NCBI RefSeq assembly: GCF_009768885.1
Contig: NZ_WSQA01000014.1
Coordinates: 62,001 to 126,000 of the forward strand
Origin: Sphingobacterium humi
Lineage (GTDB): Bacteria; Bacteroidota; Bacteroidia; Sphingobacteriales; Sphingobacteriaceae
Length of the DNA: 64,000 bases
Reading direction: 5' to 3'
Shown: in pieces, positions 1 to 8,376 of the stretch
Numbering within the stretch: position 1 is the stretch's first letter
Layout of the letters: the number at the start of each line of letters is the position of its first letter
Made by a program: the position numbers and the translations under genes
Notes under the pieces: model-generated
Database searches by the model: none
Told to the model about the DNA's origin: nothing
The model's input: only the letters and a program-made list of their open reading frames with translations

Positions 1-133
1 CACCTGCACCCTTATTTTTTTTATTAAGCCAGCCTCGCTGTACCAAATCCATAAACTATGCAGCTTAATTTGCTTGATTTCCAGTAATAACGTATTTTTG
101 AATCCCGCTATTAACCAGCAGGTCACACTCGGT

Positions 134-670
134 ATGATATTATCAGATAAAAGAATTTTAGAGGAAATCGAAAAAGGGAGCATTGTTATTGAACCTTTCG
201 ATCGTAAATGTTTAGGAACAAACTCCTATGATGTGCATTTAGGCAAATACTTGGCTACCTATAAAGAGCAGGAATTAGATGCCAAGAAGCACAATGAAAT
301 TACCCATTTCGAAATCCCTGAATCTGGATTTGTATTACAACCCGGAACCCTATACTTGGGCGTAACGCTTGAATATACCGAAACACATGGCCACGTACCA
401 TTCCTAGAAGGAAAGTCTAGCACCGGACGCTTGGGTATTGACATCCACGCGACAGCCGGTAAAGGCGATGTAGGATTTTGTAACACCTGGACCCTGGAAA
501 TTTCCGTCGCACAACCCGTGCGTGTCTATGCCGGCATGCCAATCGGACAATTGATTTATTTCGTTGTAGAAGGCGACATCGAAACCTTGTATAACACCAA
601 AGGAAACGCCAAATACAACAATAAAACCATTCGCCCGGTAGAAAGCATGATGTGGAAGAACCCGTTTTAG
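134..670 (+). CDS. dcd: dCTP deaminase
   Basis: Deaminates dCTP to dUTP in the cytosol, supplying dUMP for thymidylate synthesis. The 178-residue product has the family's usual length and carries the conserved N-terminal segment with CLGTNSYDVHLG. The core FLEGKSSTGRLGIDIHATAG holds the catalytic region (family arrangement: Ser, Arg and a downstream Glu, here in TLEIS). I chose the ATG at 134 because it gives the standard MILSDKRI start. An in-frame TTG at 74 would add 20 residues unlike the family. Nothing upstream to position 1 can be assigned. Confidence 0.95.
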   Translation: MILSDKRILEEIEKGSIVIEPFDRKCLGTNSYDVHLGKYLATYKEQELDAKKHNEITHFEIPESGFVLQPGTLYLGVTLEYTETHGHVPFLEGKSSTGRLGIDIHATAGKGDVGFCNTWTLEISVAQPVRVYAGMPIGQLIYFVVEGDIETLYNTKGNAKYNNKTIRPVESMMWKNPF

Positions 671-740
671 AAAAATTTCGTAATTTTTCATCTTATTCCA
701 ACTATTACACTGCTCAGGTGTTTATAATAAAAAATATAGT

Positions 741-1196
741 ATGGAAAACATTGAGAATAAAATCGATCTACTGCACCGCGCTATTATTATTAACAATGAT
801 AGAATTGAAGGTTATGAAAAGGCTATAGAGCTTGCTGAACCTGATCATTTAAGAGAGTTGCAACATATTTTTCACAGTTATGTTGATCAATCTTCCGGGT
901 TCGTGGCAGAGCTAAATCAGTTAAATATACAAATGGGCGGAGAACCTGAAGATGACACCAAATTCACAGGAAAAATTTATCGCATGTGGATGGAAGTGAA
1001 AACAGCTTTATCTTCGTCAAATTCTCAATCCCTTTTAGAGCTTTGTGAAAAAGGTGAGGATGAATTTAAGAAAACTTATGATGATATAATTTCTGAGGCC
1101 TCCGAGGTATATCCAGAACTTGTTAGCGTTCTTCATATTCAGCTAGTGGAACAGAATAGTGCGCATAAAAAAATAAAGGAACTACGAGATTTATAG
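741..1196 (+). CDS. DUF2383 / PA2169-family four-helix-bundle protein
   Basis: A 151-residue, highly charged, all-helical protein with no signal peptide or membrane segment. It resembles the PA2169/DUF2383 family, a ferritin-like four-helix bundle often linked to stress. The register around HRAIIINNDRIEGYEKA and the second half GEDEFKKTYDDI fits that fold. The biochemical role of the family is not established. It stands alone between dcd and a strong terminator shared with the convergent prfB. The family call comes from sequence pattern only. Confidence 0.7.
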   Translation: MENIENKIDLLHRAIIINNDRIEGYEKAIELAEPDHLRELQHIFHSYVDQSSGFVAELNQLNIQMGGEPEDDTKFTGKIYRMWMEVKTALSSSNSQSLLELCEKGEDEFKKTYDDIISEASEVYPELVSVLHIQLVEQNSAHKKIKELRDL

Positions 1197-1221
1197 TTTT
1201 TAGGTTTATGATAATTTTTTT

Positions 1222-1252
1222 AATCCCCCAAAGGAAACTTTGGGGGATTTTG
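1222..1252. terminator. Bidirectional rho-independent terminator
   Basis: A perfect 12-bp stem, AATCCCCCAAAG against CTTTGGGGGATT, closes a GAAA tetraloop and is followed by a T run. On the other side a run of T precedes the stem, so it is weaker for the minus strand. It lies between the convergent DUF2383 gene and prfB and can serve both. Confidence 0.9.
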
Positions 1253-1254
1253 TA

Positions 1255-2332
1255 TTAAAACTCCATTAAATATGCTTTCAGGAAAGCATCCAGATCTCCA
1301 TCCAGGACAGCTTGCGTATTTGATGTTTCGTAATTTGTTCGTAAATCTTTGATAAGCTTATAAGGATGCAACACATAATTCCGAATTTGCGAGCCCCATT
1401 CTATCTTCTTTTTTGATCCTTCGATTGCTGCGGTTGCCTCTTGGCGCTTGCGCATTTCAATTTCGTAGAGCTGCGATTTCAATAGACGCATGGCGTTCTC
1501 TTTATTTTGTAGCTGTGACCGTGACTCCTGGTTCTTGATAATAATACCAGTTGGTTTATGGTGCAGGCGTACGGCCGTTTCCACCTTATTTACGTTTTGG
1601 CCACCGGCGCCACCGGAGCGGAAGGTGTCCCATTCGATTTCTGCATCTTTCACCTCGATTTCGATATTATCATCCACTAAGGGATAAACATAGACTGAAG
1701 CGAAAGAGGTATGGCGTTTCGCATTTGAGTCGAACGGAGAAATGCGCACCAGGCGGTGAACACCATTTTCACCCTTTAAATAACCATAGGGGAAGTTACC
1801 GGAAAACTGCAGCGTGACGGACTTAATGCCGGCAACATCACCTTCCTGATAATCTTGTTCTGTTACTTTGCAGCCATGCTTTTCTCCCCACATAATATAC
1901 ATACGCATCAACATGGCGGCCCAGTCGCAAGATTCTGTTCCACCAGCGCCGGCCGTAATTTGTAAGATTGCATCTAGCTGATCTTCCTCCGCACTTAGCA
2001 TATTTTTGAATTCGAGCTCTTCTATCTCACTCAAGGCCAATTGATATTGTTCCTCGACTTCCTTTTCGGAAGCGTCGCCCGATTGGAAAAATTCATAGAG
2101 CACACCGGTATCATCGATAGATGCCTGGACAGCATCGTATTGATCAGTCCATATTTTATTGTTCTTAATACCGTGAAGTACTTTTTCTGCGTCTTTTGGT
2201 GAATCCCAAAAGTCAGGTTGAAGGGTAATCGCTGTTTCGCGGTCTATCTCTGCTTTTTTGGCATCGATGTCAAAGATGCCTCCTCAGGGACGTCAATCGA
2301 TCCCTCAAGTCTTGAATTTGTTCCTTGGTCAT
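1255..2332 (-). CDS. prfB: Peptide chain release factor 2 (programmed +1 frameshift)
   Basis: Releases peptides at UGA and UAA stop codons. A 20-codon first segment starts at the ATG at 2332 ([13 protein letters not shown]...) and ends in an in-frame TGA at 2272-2270. A +1 shift there continues into the 338-residue remainder, giving about 358 residues, the normal RF2 length. The body has the RF2-specific SPF tripeptide in [12 protein letters not shown] and the GGQ hydrolysis motif in [14 protein letters not shown]. Reading only from the first downstream ATG (2103) would lose the N-terminal domain, so the frameshifted product is the real one. It diverges from pgi with 72 bases between start codons. 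Confidence 0.95.
2269..2284 (-). promoter_or_regulatory. prfB: prfB programmed +1 frameshift site
   Basis: On the minus strand the sequence reads AGG AGG CAT CTT TGA C. It combines an internal Shine-Dalgarno-like AGGAGG, the slippery CTT codon and an in-frame TGA followed by C. This is the classical RF2 autoregulatory signal: when RF2 is scarce, the ribosome slips from CTT to TTT and reads GAC next. The spacing equals the well-known enterobacterial site. Confidence 0.95.
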
Positions 2333-2404
2333 AGTAGCAAAGATAATATAAAATTTACGGATACATTTCCCGTATTCCTTATATTTGAACAAAACAAGCA
2401 ATAT

Positions 2405-4054
2405 ATGTTACCAAAAATCGACTTTACAAGCACCCAAGCGTTCAGCTACTTAGCCAATCACTATATCGACATTAACGAGAAGAATTTAAAGGAACTTTTT
2501 GAGGATGATCCGGCTCGATTCGAGAAATTCTCTTTATACCTCAACGATATCCTTTTCGATTATTCCAAAAACAGGATCAATGAGGAGACTATGGCTTTGT
2601 TAATTCAGTTAGCGAAGGAATGCAAGCTTGAGGAAGCGATTGCGGCGATGTTCGATGGCGAGAAGATTAATGAAACGGAAGGTCGTCAGGTGTTACATAC
2701 TGCCCTAAGGAACAAATCGGGAAAACCTGTGCTGGTTGACGGACAAGATGTGATGCCGCAGATTCAAGCGGTGTTGGATCGGATGAAGTCCTTTACCGAA
2801 CGTATCCTTTCCGGAAGTTGGAAAGGCTATACTGGCCGAGAGATTACCGACGTGGTGAATATCGGTATCGGGGGTTCAGATTTAGGGCCCGTGATGGTAA
2901 CGGAAGGGTTAAAAGCGTATAAAACCAGGTTGAATGTGCACTTCGTATCCAATGTGGATGGTACGCATATCGCGGAAACCCTGAATAAATTGGATCCGGA
3001 GACGACTTTATTTTTAATTGCTTCCAAAACCTTTACCACACAAGAAACCATGGCCAATGCCCATTCGGCAAAGGCCTGGTTTATTTCAACCGGCGCGCAG
3101 GAGGGCGATGTGGCCAAGCACTTTGCAGCCTTGAGTACCAATGAGCAAGGCGTTGCTGCCTTCGGCATCGACACGCAGAATATGTTTGAGTTTTGGGATT
3201 GGGTAGGCGGACGCTATTCCCTGTGGTCTGCCATTGGCTTGTCCATTAGTTTGGCGGTAGGTTATGACAATTTCGAGGCCTTATTAACCGGGGCGTATGA
3301 GGCCGATGAGCACTTCCGGAATACCCCATTTGAGGAAAATATTCCTGTTGTTATGGCTTTGCTTGGCATTTGGTATAATAACTTCTTCGATGCCGAGAGT
3401 CAGGCCATTTTACCATATGATCAATATTTACATCGTTTTGCGGCCTATTTCCAACAAGGAGATATGGAAAGCAATGGAAAATATGTGGATCGCAATGGCA
3501 TGCGTGTAGACTACCAAACCGGCCCTATTATTTGGGGTGAACCAGGCACCAATGGGCAACATGCTTTTTATCAGTTGATTCACCAAGGAACTAAGTTAAT
3601 TCCATGTGATTTTATTGCGCCGGCAATCTCGCACAATGCTATCGGAAACCATCATCAGCTATTGCTGTCCAACTTTTTTGCGCAAACGGAAGCCTTAATG
3701 AATGGTAAATCCGAAGAGGAAGTTGTGGCGGAGTTGCAGAAAGCAGGGAAATCTACCTCTGAAATCGAGCGTTTAACACCTTTTAAAGTATTTGAAGGAA
3801 ATAGACCAACAAACTCTATCTTGCTGAAAGAGGTGACACCGAAGTCGCTAGGGACGTTGATTGCCCTTTATGAGCATAAGATTTTTGCCCAGGGCATTAT
3901 CTGGAATATCTTTAGTTTCGACCAATGGGGTGTGGAACTTGGGAAACAGCTAGCGAATAAGATTTTGCCGGAATTGGAAGATGGCAAGGAGGTGGAAAGT
4001 CATGATTCCTCGACCAATGGATTGATTAATCAATATAAATCCTGGCGGTCTTAG
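2405..4054 (+). CDS. pgi: Glucose-6-phosphate isomerase
   Basis: Interconverts glucose-6-phosphate and fructose-6-phosphate in cytosolic glycolysis. The 549-residue product has both PGI signatures, [16 protein letters not shown] in the SIS domain and the C-terminal [31 protein letters not shown] and the [11 protein letters not shown] segment are also typical. I chose the ATG at 2405 (MLPKIDFT...). The frame is open further left, but that stretch overlaps the start of divergent prfB. A TATATTTG -7-like element at 2380-2387 precedes the start. It ends at a strong terminator. Confidence 0.96.
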   Translation: MLPKIDFTSTQAFSYLANHYIDINEKNLKELFEDDPARFEKFSLYLNDILFDYSKNRINEETMALLIQLAKECKLEEAIAAMFDGEKINETEGRQVLHTALRNKSGKPVLVDGQDVMPQIQAVLDRMKSFTERILSGSWKGYTGREITDVVNIGIGGSDLGPVMVTEGLKAYKTRLNVHFVSNVDGTHIAETLNKLDPETTLFLIASKTFTTQETMANAHSAKAWFISTGAQEGDVAKHFAALSTNEQGVAAFGIDTQNMFEFWDWVGGRYSLWSAIGLSISLAVGYDNFEALLTGAYEADEHFRNTPFEENIPVVMALLGIWYNNFFDAESQAILPYDQYLHRFAAYFQQGDMESNGKYVDRNGMRVDYQTGPIIWGEPGTNGQHAFYQLIHQGTKLIPCDFIAPAISHNAIGNHHQLLLSNFFAQTEALMNGKSEEEVVAELQKAGKSTSEIERLTPFKVFEGNRPTNSILLKEVTPKSLGTLIALYEHKIFAQGIIWNIFSFDQWGVELGKQLANKILPELEDGKEVESHDSSTNGLINQYKSWRS

Positions 4055-4079
4055 TTGATCGAGGGTTTAAAAAAAACAC

Positions 4080-4113
4080 GGGAGCTTGTGGATGTGTACA
4101 AGCTCCCTGTTTT
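4080..4113 (+). terminator. Rho-independent terminator of pgi
   Basis: A 10-bp stem, GGGAGCTTGT (4080-4089) against ACAAGCTCCC (4098-4107), is followed by TGTTTTG and preceded by an A tract. It ends the pgi transcript. The neighbouring minus-strand coding fragment appears broken at this hairpin, which makes it a likely junction of conserved and accessory DNA. Confidence 0.8.
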
Positions 4114-4173
4114 GTTAAAACCTTTTATTGCCGTTTCTAATTTATTCAGTGCTTCTTTGTAAAATTCTTCCAT
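4110..4173 (-). pseudogene. Truncated 5' end of an unidentified gene
   Basis: Eight bases downstream of the yggS stop on the same strand, an ATG opens a frame reading MEEFYKEALNKLETAIKGF. It runs into the pgi terminator, where the remaining codons are those of the hairpin. The N-terminus looks like a genuine amphipathic helix, and the spacing to yggS suggests it was the next gene of an operon whose body was lost. The family cannot be recognised from about 20 residues. Confidence 0.4.
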
Positions 4174-4181
4174 ACCCTTAT

Positions 4182-4913
4182 TTAAATATTTTCGTTCCAA
4201 TAATAACTATCAGGATATATTCTTTGTCCGAAAATAGCCGTACCTACTCGTACAATGGTTGCTCCCTCTGCAATGGCTGTTTCCATATCGCCACTCATTC
4301 CCATTGATAATTCCTGCATTTTTACATTAGGGATATTTAGGGCAATTATTTGCTGTTGAATATCTTTGAGCAACCGAAAACATTTACGCACTTTTTCCGT
4401 TTCAGAACTGAACAGCCCTATGGTCATCAAACCTTTTATTTTAAGGGTTTCCAAATGTGCAACATGTTTTACTAATTCAATAGCATTGTCGGGGTTTACG
4501 CCAAATTTGCTTTCTTCAAACGAAGTATTAACCTGTATCAATACTTCTATGGTTTTGTTTTCAAACTGTAAGCGTTGGTGTAGTTTTTCTGCCAAATCCA
4601 AACGGTCAAGTGATTGAATACAGGACACATTGTATTTCAACAGGTCTTTGATTTTGTTGGTCTGCAAATGCCCGATGAAATGGTTGGTGTGCGGAATTTC
4701 TTTCAAGGCTTCGTATTTTTCTTTGATTTCCTGCACTTTGTTTTCGGCTATTAGAGTTTGTCCTGCCTGTAATGCCATTTTGATACGTTCGGCAGGTATG
4801 GTTTTGGTTGCCAATAGTAATTTTACTTCATTGGGATTTCTGTTGCTTTCCTTACAAGCGTTGTTTATCCGTTCTTGTATAAGGGCAATTTTCTGTAAAA
4901 TTTCTTCGTTCAT
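4182..4913 (-). CDS. yggS: YggS/PROSC-family PLP homeostasis protein
   Basis: A 243-residue alanine-racemase-fold protein that binds pyridoxal 5'-phosphate and maintains its cellular balance; the family is not known as an enzyme. The PLP-lysine is in LLLATKTIP. Other hallmarks are HFIGHLQTNKIK, LIQVNTSFEESKFG, the GLMTIG segment and ELSMGMSGDMETAIAEGATIVRVGTAIFG (cut here as ELSMGMSGD, and VRVGTAIFG). Its start overlaps by four bases the last frame of an AAA+ ATPase pseudogene. It lies in an accessory segment that also encodes a PLP-dependent MocR regulator. It may be a second, horizontally acquired copy, which cannot be checked from this window. Confidence 0.9.
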   Translation of the reverse strand: MNEEILQKIALIQERINNACKESNRNPNEVKLLLATKTIPAERIKMALQAGQTLIAENKVQEIKEKYEALKEIPHTNHFIGHLQTNKIKDLLKYNVSCIQSLDRLDLAEKLHQRLQFENKTIEVLIQVNTSFEESKFGVNPDNAIELVKHVAHLETLKIKGLMTIGLFSSETEKVRKCFRLLKDIQQQIIALNIPNVKMQELSMGMSGDMETAIAEGATIVRVGTAIFGQRIYPDSYYWNENI

Positions 4914-5596
4914 ACTTCTGTACTTTTTTCTCTTACTTCCAATTCTTTTATCAATGTCGATTTTACCAATGTAATCCTATGGTCTTTGGCTTTGGCAAAT
5001 GAGATATTGTATATACGTGCTATGCTCTGCAATTCTGTTTGAAATCGGAATAACAGTTTGCTGAAATACTCGTGTAAAGCCTGTTGAGCAGGCATTTCAA
5101 AATTTCAGCAGCTGATACCGTCTTAACAAAGTTTTATCATTGATTTCGGGATGGTTGTTCGCATACAGCAACACTGCTTTTTCGGGATAGTAATCTATGA
5201 GCTGCATTTAGGTGTGGACCAATCTTCGCATTTCGCCTACGTCCTTATCATCGTTATCCCTCACTTTCCCAATTTGGTTAAATTCATCTAAAAACAAAAC
5301 GGATTTTTCCCTGCCTGCTTTGTCAAACACCTATTTGTTGTTCTGCGATGTTTCGCCAATACGTGAACAAACTATATTACTCAAATTGAGTATAAGAATG
5401 TTTTTGCTACAACCCGAACTGCCGTGAAGCAATATTTTTATTTACAGGCAGTGCGTATTGGCTTAATTCTTCAATATATTTATGTTCCTTAATAAGCTAT
5501 TCAAATTATTGTTTGTTAGCTTCATCAAGGAATATATCGTTTAATAACACCTGTTCTTTGTCGGTTATGATAAGGTCAAATACGTTATCAAAATTA
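4910..5596 (-). pseudogene. Decayed AAA+ ATPase gene
   Basis: Joining minus-strand frames gives a recognisable AAA+ ATPase in decay. The order is an N-terminal VFDLIITDKEQVLLNDIF, a damaged Walker A reading LLHGSSGCSKN, then NIVCSRIGETSQNNK. Next come the Walker B block VLFLDEFNQIGK, GEMRRLV, the sensor-like LIDYYPEKAVLLYANNHPE and LLRRYQLLKF. The C-terminal 61 codons (5095-4910) are open but in another frame. I count stops after ANKQ, FE, NNK and LVHT, a deletion between Walker A and NIVCS, and a frameshift near 5100. The resemblance is to ATPases in Bacteroidota defence-like loci, sometimes beside subtilase genes; that link is from memory. Confidence 0.75.
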
Positions 5597-5608
5597 TATA
5601 ATTAATTG

Positions 5609-5679
5609 AGGTCGGGAGTGGATTTGAACTATTGTGAAAGGTACTGCGTTACCTTGTCTAACCACTCGACCAACCGACC
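5609..5679 (-). pseudogene. tRNA-Cys-like remnant
   Basis: On the minus strand, GGTCGGT pairs with CCCGACC at six of seven positions to form an acceptor stem followed by a T discriminator (U73), a tRNA-Cys identity element. A D-arm GTC-GAGTGGTTA-GAC follows. The anticodon stem AAGGT/ACCTT is perfect but encloses eight bases, AACGCAGT, that contain GCA and lack the invariant T33. The T-loop TTCAAAT is present but its stem pairs only three of five. No CCA is encoded. I read it as a degenerate tRNA-Cys, perhaps left by an integrated element. Confidence 0.5.
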
Positions 5680-5722
5680 ATATTTCAGCAAAGAGGCGAA
5701 CCGATTTAGTCCGCCTTGTGCG

Positions 5723-6169
5723 TTATTTCCACCAATAGTAATAATTGTGGTTGCCGTCATACTCAAATCCGCAACGTGGATATAATTTGTTGCCAATGTC
5801 GTTTGTTTTTTCGGTTTCGAGCATCAACCCGCAAGCTCCTGTTTCATCACACCATTGTTTTGCTCGGTCTATTAACGCTACCGAAAGTCCATTACCTCTG
5901 TAATCGGGTTGAACAAACAAATCACTCAATAACCATTGCTTCGCCAATTTGATGTAATGATAAAGTTTGTACAACTGAACAAATCCAACTGCTTTACCGT
6001 CTGCATATACGACAAAAATGTTTGATTGATCGTTGTCTAATCGTTCCTTAATAAACTGTTTGCATTTTTCGTAATCGTCTTTCTGACGGTAAAAAACCCG
6101 ATAGTGGTTAAATAATTCTGCTGTTGTGTCTAAATCGGTTAGACTTACTTTTTTGATGTTGAACTCCAT
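5723..6169 (-). CDS. GNAT-family N-acetyltransferase
   Basis: A 148-residue GCN5-related acetyltransferase using acetyl-CoA; the substrate is unknown. The acetyl-CoA loop is LFVQPDYRGNGLSVALI, close to the Q/RxxGxG/A consensus. It is preceded by VGFVQLYKLYHYIKLAKQWLLSDL and followed by LMLETEKTNDIGNKLYPRCGF (motif B: NKLYPRCGF). The length is that of a single complete GNAT domain. About 60 bases upstream is a 26-base element closely similar to one at the divergent MocR promoter, so the same regulator may control it. A second GNAT gene just upstream is decayed. Confidence 0.88.
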   Translation of the reverse strand: MEFNIKKVSLTDLDTTAELFNHYRVFYRQKDDYEKCKQFIKERLDNDQSNIFVVYADGKAVGFVQLYKLYHYIKLAKQWLLSDLFVQPDYRGNGLSVALIDRAKQWCDETGACGLMLETEKTNDIGNKLYPRCGFEYDGNHNYYYWWK

Positions 6170-6230
6170 TGCTTTTAGTTATTTCGATTATAGCTCAAAA
6201 GTATCAGATTGCAGGATTAGCTTGGTGGTA

Positions 6231-6256
6231 CAGTTTTAGGATAAGTAGGTAGTCCA
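6231..6256. promoter_or_regulatory. Candidate MocR operator upstream of the GNAT gene
   Basis: CAGTTTT followed by an AT-rich spacer and GTAGTCCA matches 20 of 26 positions of the element at 8952-8977 by the mocR start, with identical spacing. On the minus strand it reads TGGACTACC..., and a TGGAC core resembles operators of the TauR type of MocR regulators. The position 62-87 bases upstream of the GNAT start suits promoter control. Binding is inferred. Confidence 0.45.
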
Positions 6257-6285
6257 AAAGAACTCTTATCACTTTTCTGATTATA

Positions 6286-6772
6286 CTATTTGGCTTTACT
6301 TATTTGGTACACCAAACTCAATCGGGATGTTCCGTCCGAATAGGTAGCTACTGCCTCCGCATTTTTATCTGTACCGATTCGCTCGATGGCGCCCTGTGAA
6401 CGAATATTGTTTGCCCCGATATGGAAATATATTTTTGAAACGAATTGGAAAAGATAAACCAACATCGTGACTTTTACCAATTTGTTTTATGCCTTTGCCC
6501 CAATGCAGTTTTCCTGTTCGTTGTAATTGTAAAAGCGTGTATTTCCGAGAATGTTCTCTATAGTTTTATCCACGATTTTAAATGCTCCTTCGCCCTACAT
6601 TGCAAGGTCAAAGAATGTTTAAATACATCTTTTTTCCAACGGTCTTTATTGGAGTGCTGTTCCCAAATTTTTAGTCGGATGCTATGGCATATAAAGCCTC
6701 AAAATCCTTTTCCTGCAATGGATGAAGAGTTGCTTTTTCGTTTTCTAACAGGAATTGGATATTGAAGATCAT
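6286..6772 (-). pseudogene. Decayed GNAT-family acetyltransferase
   Basis: The minus strand starts at an ATG at 6772 with MIFNIQFLLENEKATLHPLQ and continues as DFEALYAIASD, then hits TAA. A shifted frame continues as KIWEQHSNKDRWKKDVFKH, another contributes FYNYNEQENCIG, and the last 64 codons end with KIYFHIGANNIRSQGAIERIG and LVYQISK. This is the order of a RimJ-like GNAT protein with several frameshifts and a shortened middle, so no functional enzyme is expected. Confidence 0.75.
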
Positions 6773-6783
6773 TTTTTTAAGTA

Positions 6784-7116
6784 TTAAAACTTATCATAGT
6801 TTATTTTTATGCTGTCGCTTACAGGAGTGGACACACAAGCCAAAATCAAGCCTTGCTGTATATGGGCTTCAGATAGAATGAAATTCCTCCTTAAATGCAC
6901 TTCGCCCTCTTCCAATTTAGATACACAAGTGCCACACGTACCTCTGCAGCAGGAATGCGGAGCATCAACTCCGGCATTGAGCATCGCATCAAGCAAAGGT
7001 ATCTTTTTGTTCCATTGGATATGTTTTGTGTTACCATTCAATATCAATGTTACTTTCACGTTTTCTGAGTACTTGTCTTGTTCTTCGGCAAGTTTAGTTT
7101 CTTCTTTTGGGTTCAT
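6784..7116 (-). CDS. Plant-type [2Fe-2S] ferredoxin
   Basis: A 110-residue soluble electron carrier. The cluster ligands are Cys56, Cys61, Cys64 and Cys94 (motif CCRGTCGTC, then ILAC), the C-x4-C-x2-C-x29-C spacing of plant-type ferredoxins. The N-terminal 20 residues are charged and probably disordered. It is the last gene of a minus-strand run cupin, DapA-like, thioredoxin-like, ferredoxin, so it probably donates electrons to an enzyme of that pathway, but no oxygenase or reductase partner is encoded nearby. Confidence 0.9.
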   Translation of the reverse strand: MNPKEETKLAEEQDKYSENVKVTLILNGNTKHIQWNKKIPLLDAMLNAGVDAPHSCCRGTCGTCVSKLEEGEVHLRRNFILSEAHIQQGLILACVSTPVSDSIKINYDKF

Positions 7117-7202
7117 AATATAATTTGCTTGTAGTTTAACATTGAAACAATAATTAATAAAGCCCGAAAGTTTACTTTTGCTTTCGGACTTTGAAATTGG
7201 AA

Positions 7203-7433
7203 TTACTTCAAATCATCTATTGAAGCACCAAAGTTGATGTGTAACACATTGCCATTAGATAAAACCAATGCAGGAACAGATTTTACACCTGAACTTTCGG
7301 CGTCTTTTACTTTTGTTTTGTCTGTTCCCAAATGAATCACTTCAACCTGATTTTCAGGTATAATATTTAAAATGTCCTTTTCTGCACTTACGCATACAGG
7401 ACAACCTGCATGATAAAAAATTGCTTTTGCCAT
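7203..7433 (-). CDS. Small thioredoxin/glutaredoxin-like protein
   Basis: A 76-residue minimal thioredoxin-fold protein with CPVC redox active site at residues 11-14 and the cis-proline region VKSVPALVLSNG. There is no signal peptide, so it acts in the cytosol. It is shorter than classical thioredoxin and nearer to glutaredoxin-like mini-proteins. It sits 23 bases after the DapA-like gene and 86 bases before the ferredoxin gene. The disulfide target is unknown. Co-occurrence with a ferredoxin suggests redox chemistry in the operon. Confidence 0.8.
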   Translation of the reverse strand: MAKAIFYHAGCPVCVSAEKDILNIIPENQVEVIHLGTDKTKVKDAESSGVKSVPALVLSNGNVLHINFGASIDDLK

Positions 7434-7456
7434 TTTACGTTATTTTAGAATTATGG

Positions 7457-8356
7457 TTAATACTGATAAATTTCGATTTCAATAGCCGAAAGTATGCTGT
7501 CCAGTTCCGTTATTTCATTTTCACTAAGTGGTTTCAAAGGGCTTTTAAAACCGCCTCCACCTACTCCCAATAGGTCTAAGCCTGCCTTTATAGAACGTGG
7601 TAAACCTTTGGCTACAATGAATTTCAACAAATCAAACTGTTTGTAGAATAATCGTTGGGCTTTCTTCAAATCGTTCTCTTGTATGGCATCATAAAGGGCT
7701 ATGTTGAGTTCGGGTATTAGATTGGGCGAAGCGGTACACCAACCTCTTGCACCTGCCGAAAAAGCGGATAGTGCCAATGGGTTAGAACCGTTGAAAAAAG
7801 CTACTTCTTCACCTAATTCTCTTCTCAAATAGTGCATACGTTGAATATCCCCTGTACTTTCTTTAATCATCGTTACGTTCGGAATTTCCAATAAACGCTT
7901 CAACAATGCAGGCGACATATCCACACCGCCTGTTGCAGGGTTGTTGTATGCCATTATGGGGATGGAAATTTTAGAAGCAACGGCATCGTAATGTTTCACA
8001 ATTTCGTCGTCAGTCAGTTTCCAATAGCTCATCGGGATAATCATTACTGCCGTAGCACCTGCTTTTTCGGCAAATTGTGCGTGGTAAACGGTTTTCTCCG
8101 TAGTAAGGTTGGAAACACCTACCAATGTTGGCACTCTGCCTGCTACCTGTTGCATAGTCGCTTCGGCTACGGCTTCTTTTTCGGCATCGTTGAGGTAAGG
8201 CATTACACCTGTGCTACCCAATGGAGCAATACCGTGAGAACCTGTTGTAACCAATCGCTCTACTTGTTTTTTGAATAACGAGATATCGACATTCTCGTTG
8301 TCATCAAAAGGTGTAACCGGGTATGCGATTACGCCTTTAAATGGTACTTTGTTCAT
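7457..8356 (-). CDS. Dihydrodipicolinate synthase/N-acetylneuraminate lyase-family aldolase
   Basis: A 299-residue class I aldolase or dehydratase of the DapA fold. The Schiff-base lysine is Lys165 (VTMIKEST) and the catalytic tyrosine Tyr137 (IMAYNNP). The usual GTTGE motif is replaced by GSTGVMPYL, which argues against a standard lysine-pathway DapA and for a catabolic relative. Known relatives act on 2-keto acids such as sialic acid, 2-keto-3-deoxy sugar acids or hydroxyproline-derived imines; the substrate here cannot be fixed. It is second in a four-gene operon divergent from a MocR regulator, which suggests an amine or amino acid substrate. Confidence 0.88.
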   Translation of the reverse strand: MNKVPFKGVIAYPVTPFDDNENVDISLFKKQVERLVTTGSHGIAPLGSTGVMPYLNDAEKEAVAEATMQQVAGRVPTLVGVSNLTTEKTVYHAQFAEKAGATAVMIIPMSYWKLTDDEIVKHYDAVASKISIPIMAYNNPATGGVDMSPALLKRLLEIPNVTMIKESTGDIQRMHYLRRELGEEVAFFNGSNPLALSAFSAGARGWCTASPNLIPELNIALYDAIQENDLKKAQRLFYKQFDLLKFIVAKGLPRSIKAGLDLLGVGGGGFKSPLKPLSENEITELDSILSAIEIEIYQY

Positions 8357-8376
8357 TTGTAGTCCTGTTTTAAAAA

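Noticed and set aside
74-133. N-terminal extension of dcd from a TTG
   Set aside because: The 20 extra residues do not match dCTP deaminases, whose start is MILSDKRI.
2258-2404. N-terminal extension of pgi over the prfB start
   Set aside because: It would overlap the frameshift site and first codons of prfB, and the isomerase starts at MLPKIDFT.
7457-8356. Lysine-pathway dihydrodipicolinate synthase
   Set aside because: GTTGE is replaced by GSTGV, and the gene lies in a MocR-controlled catabolic-type operon.
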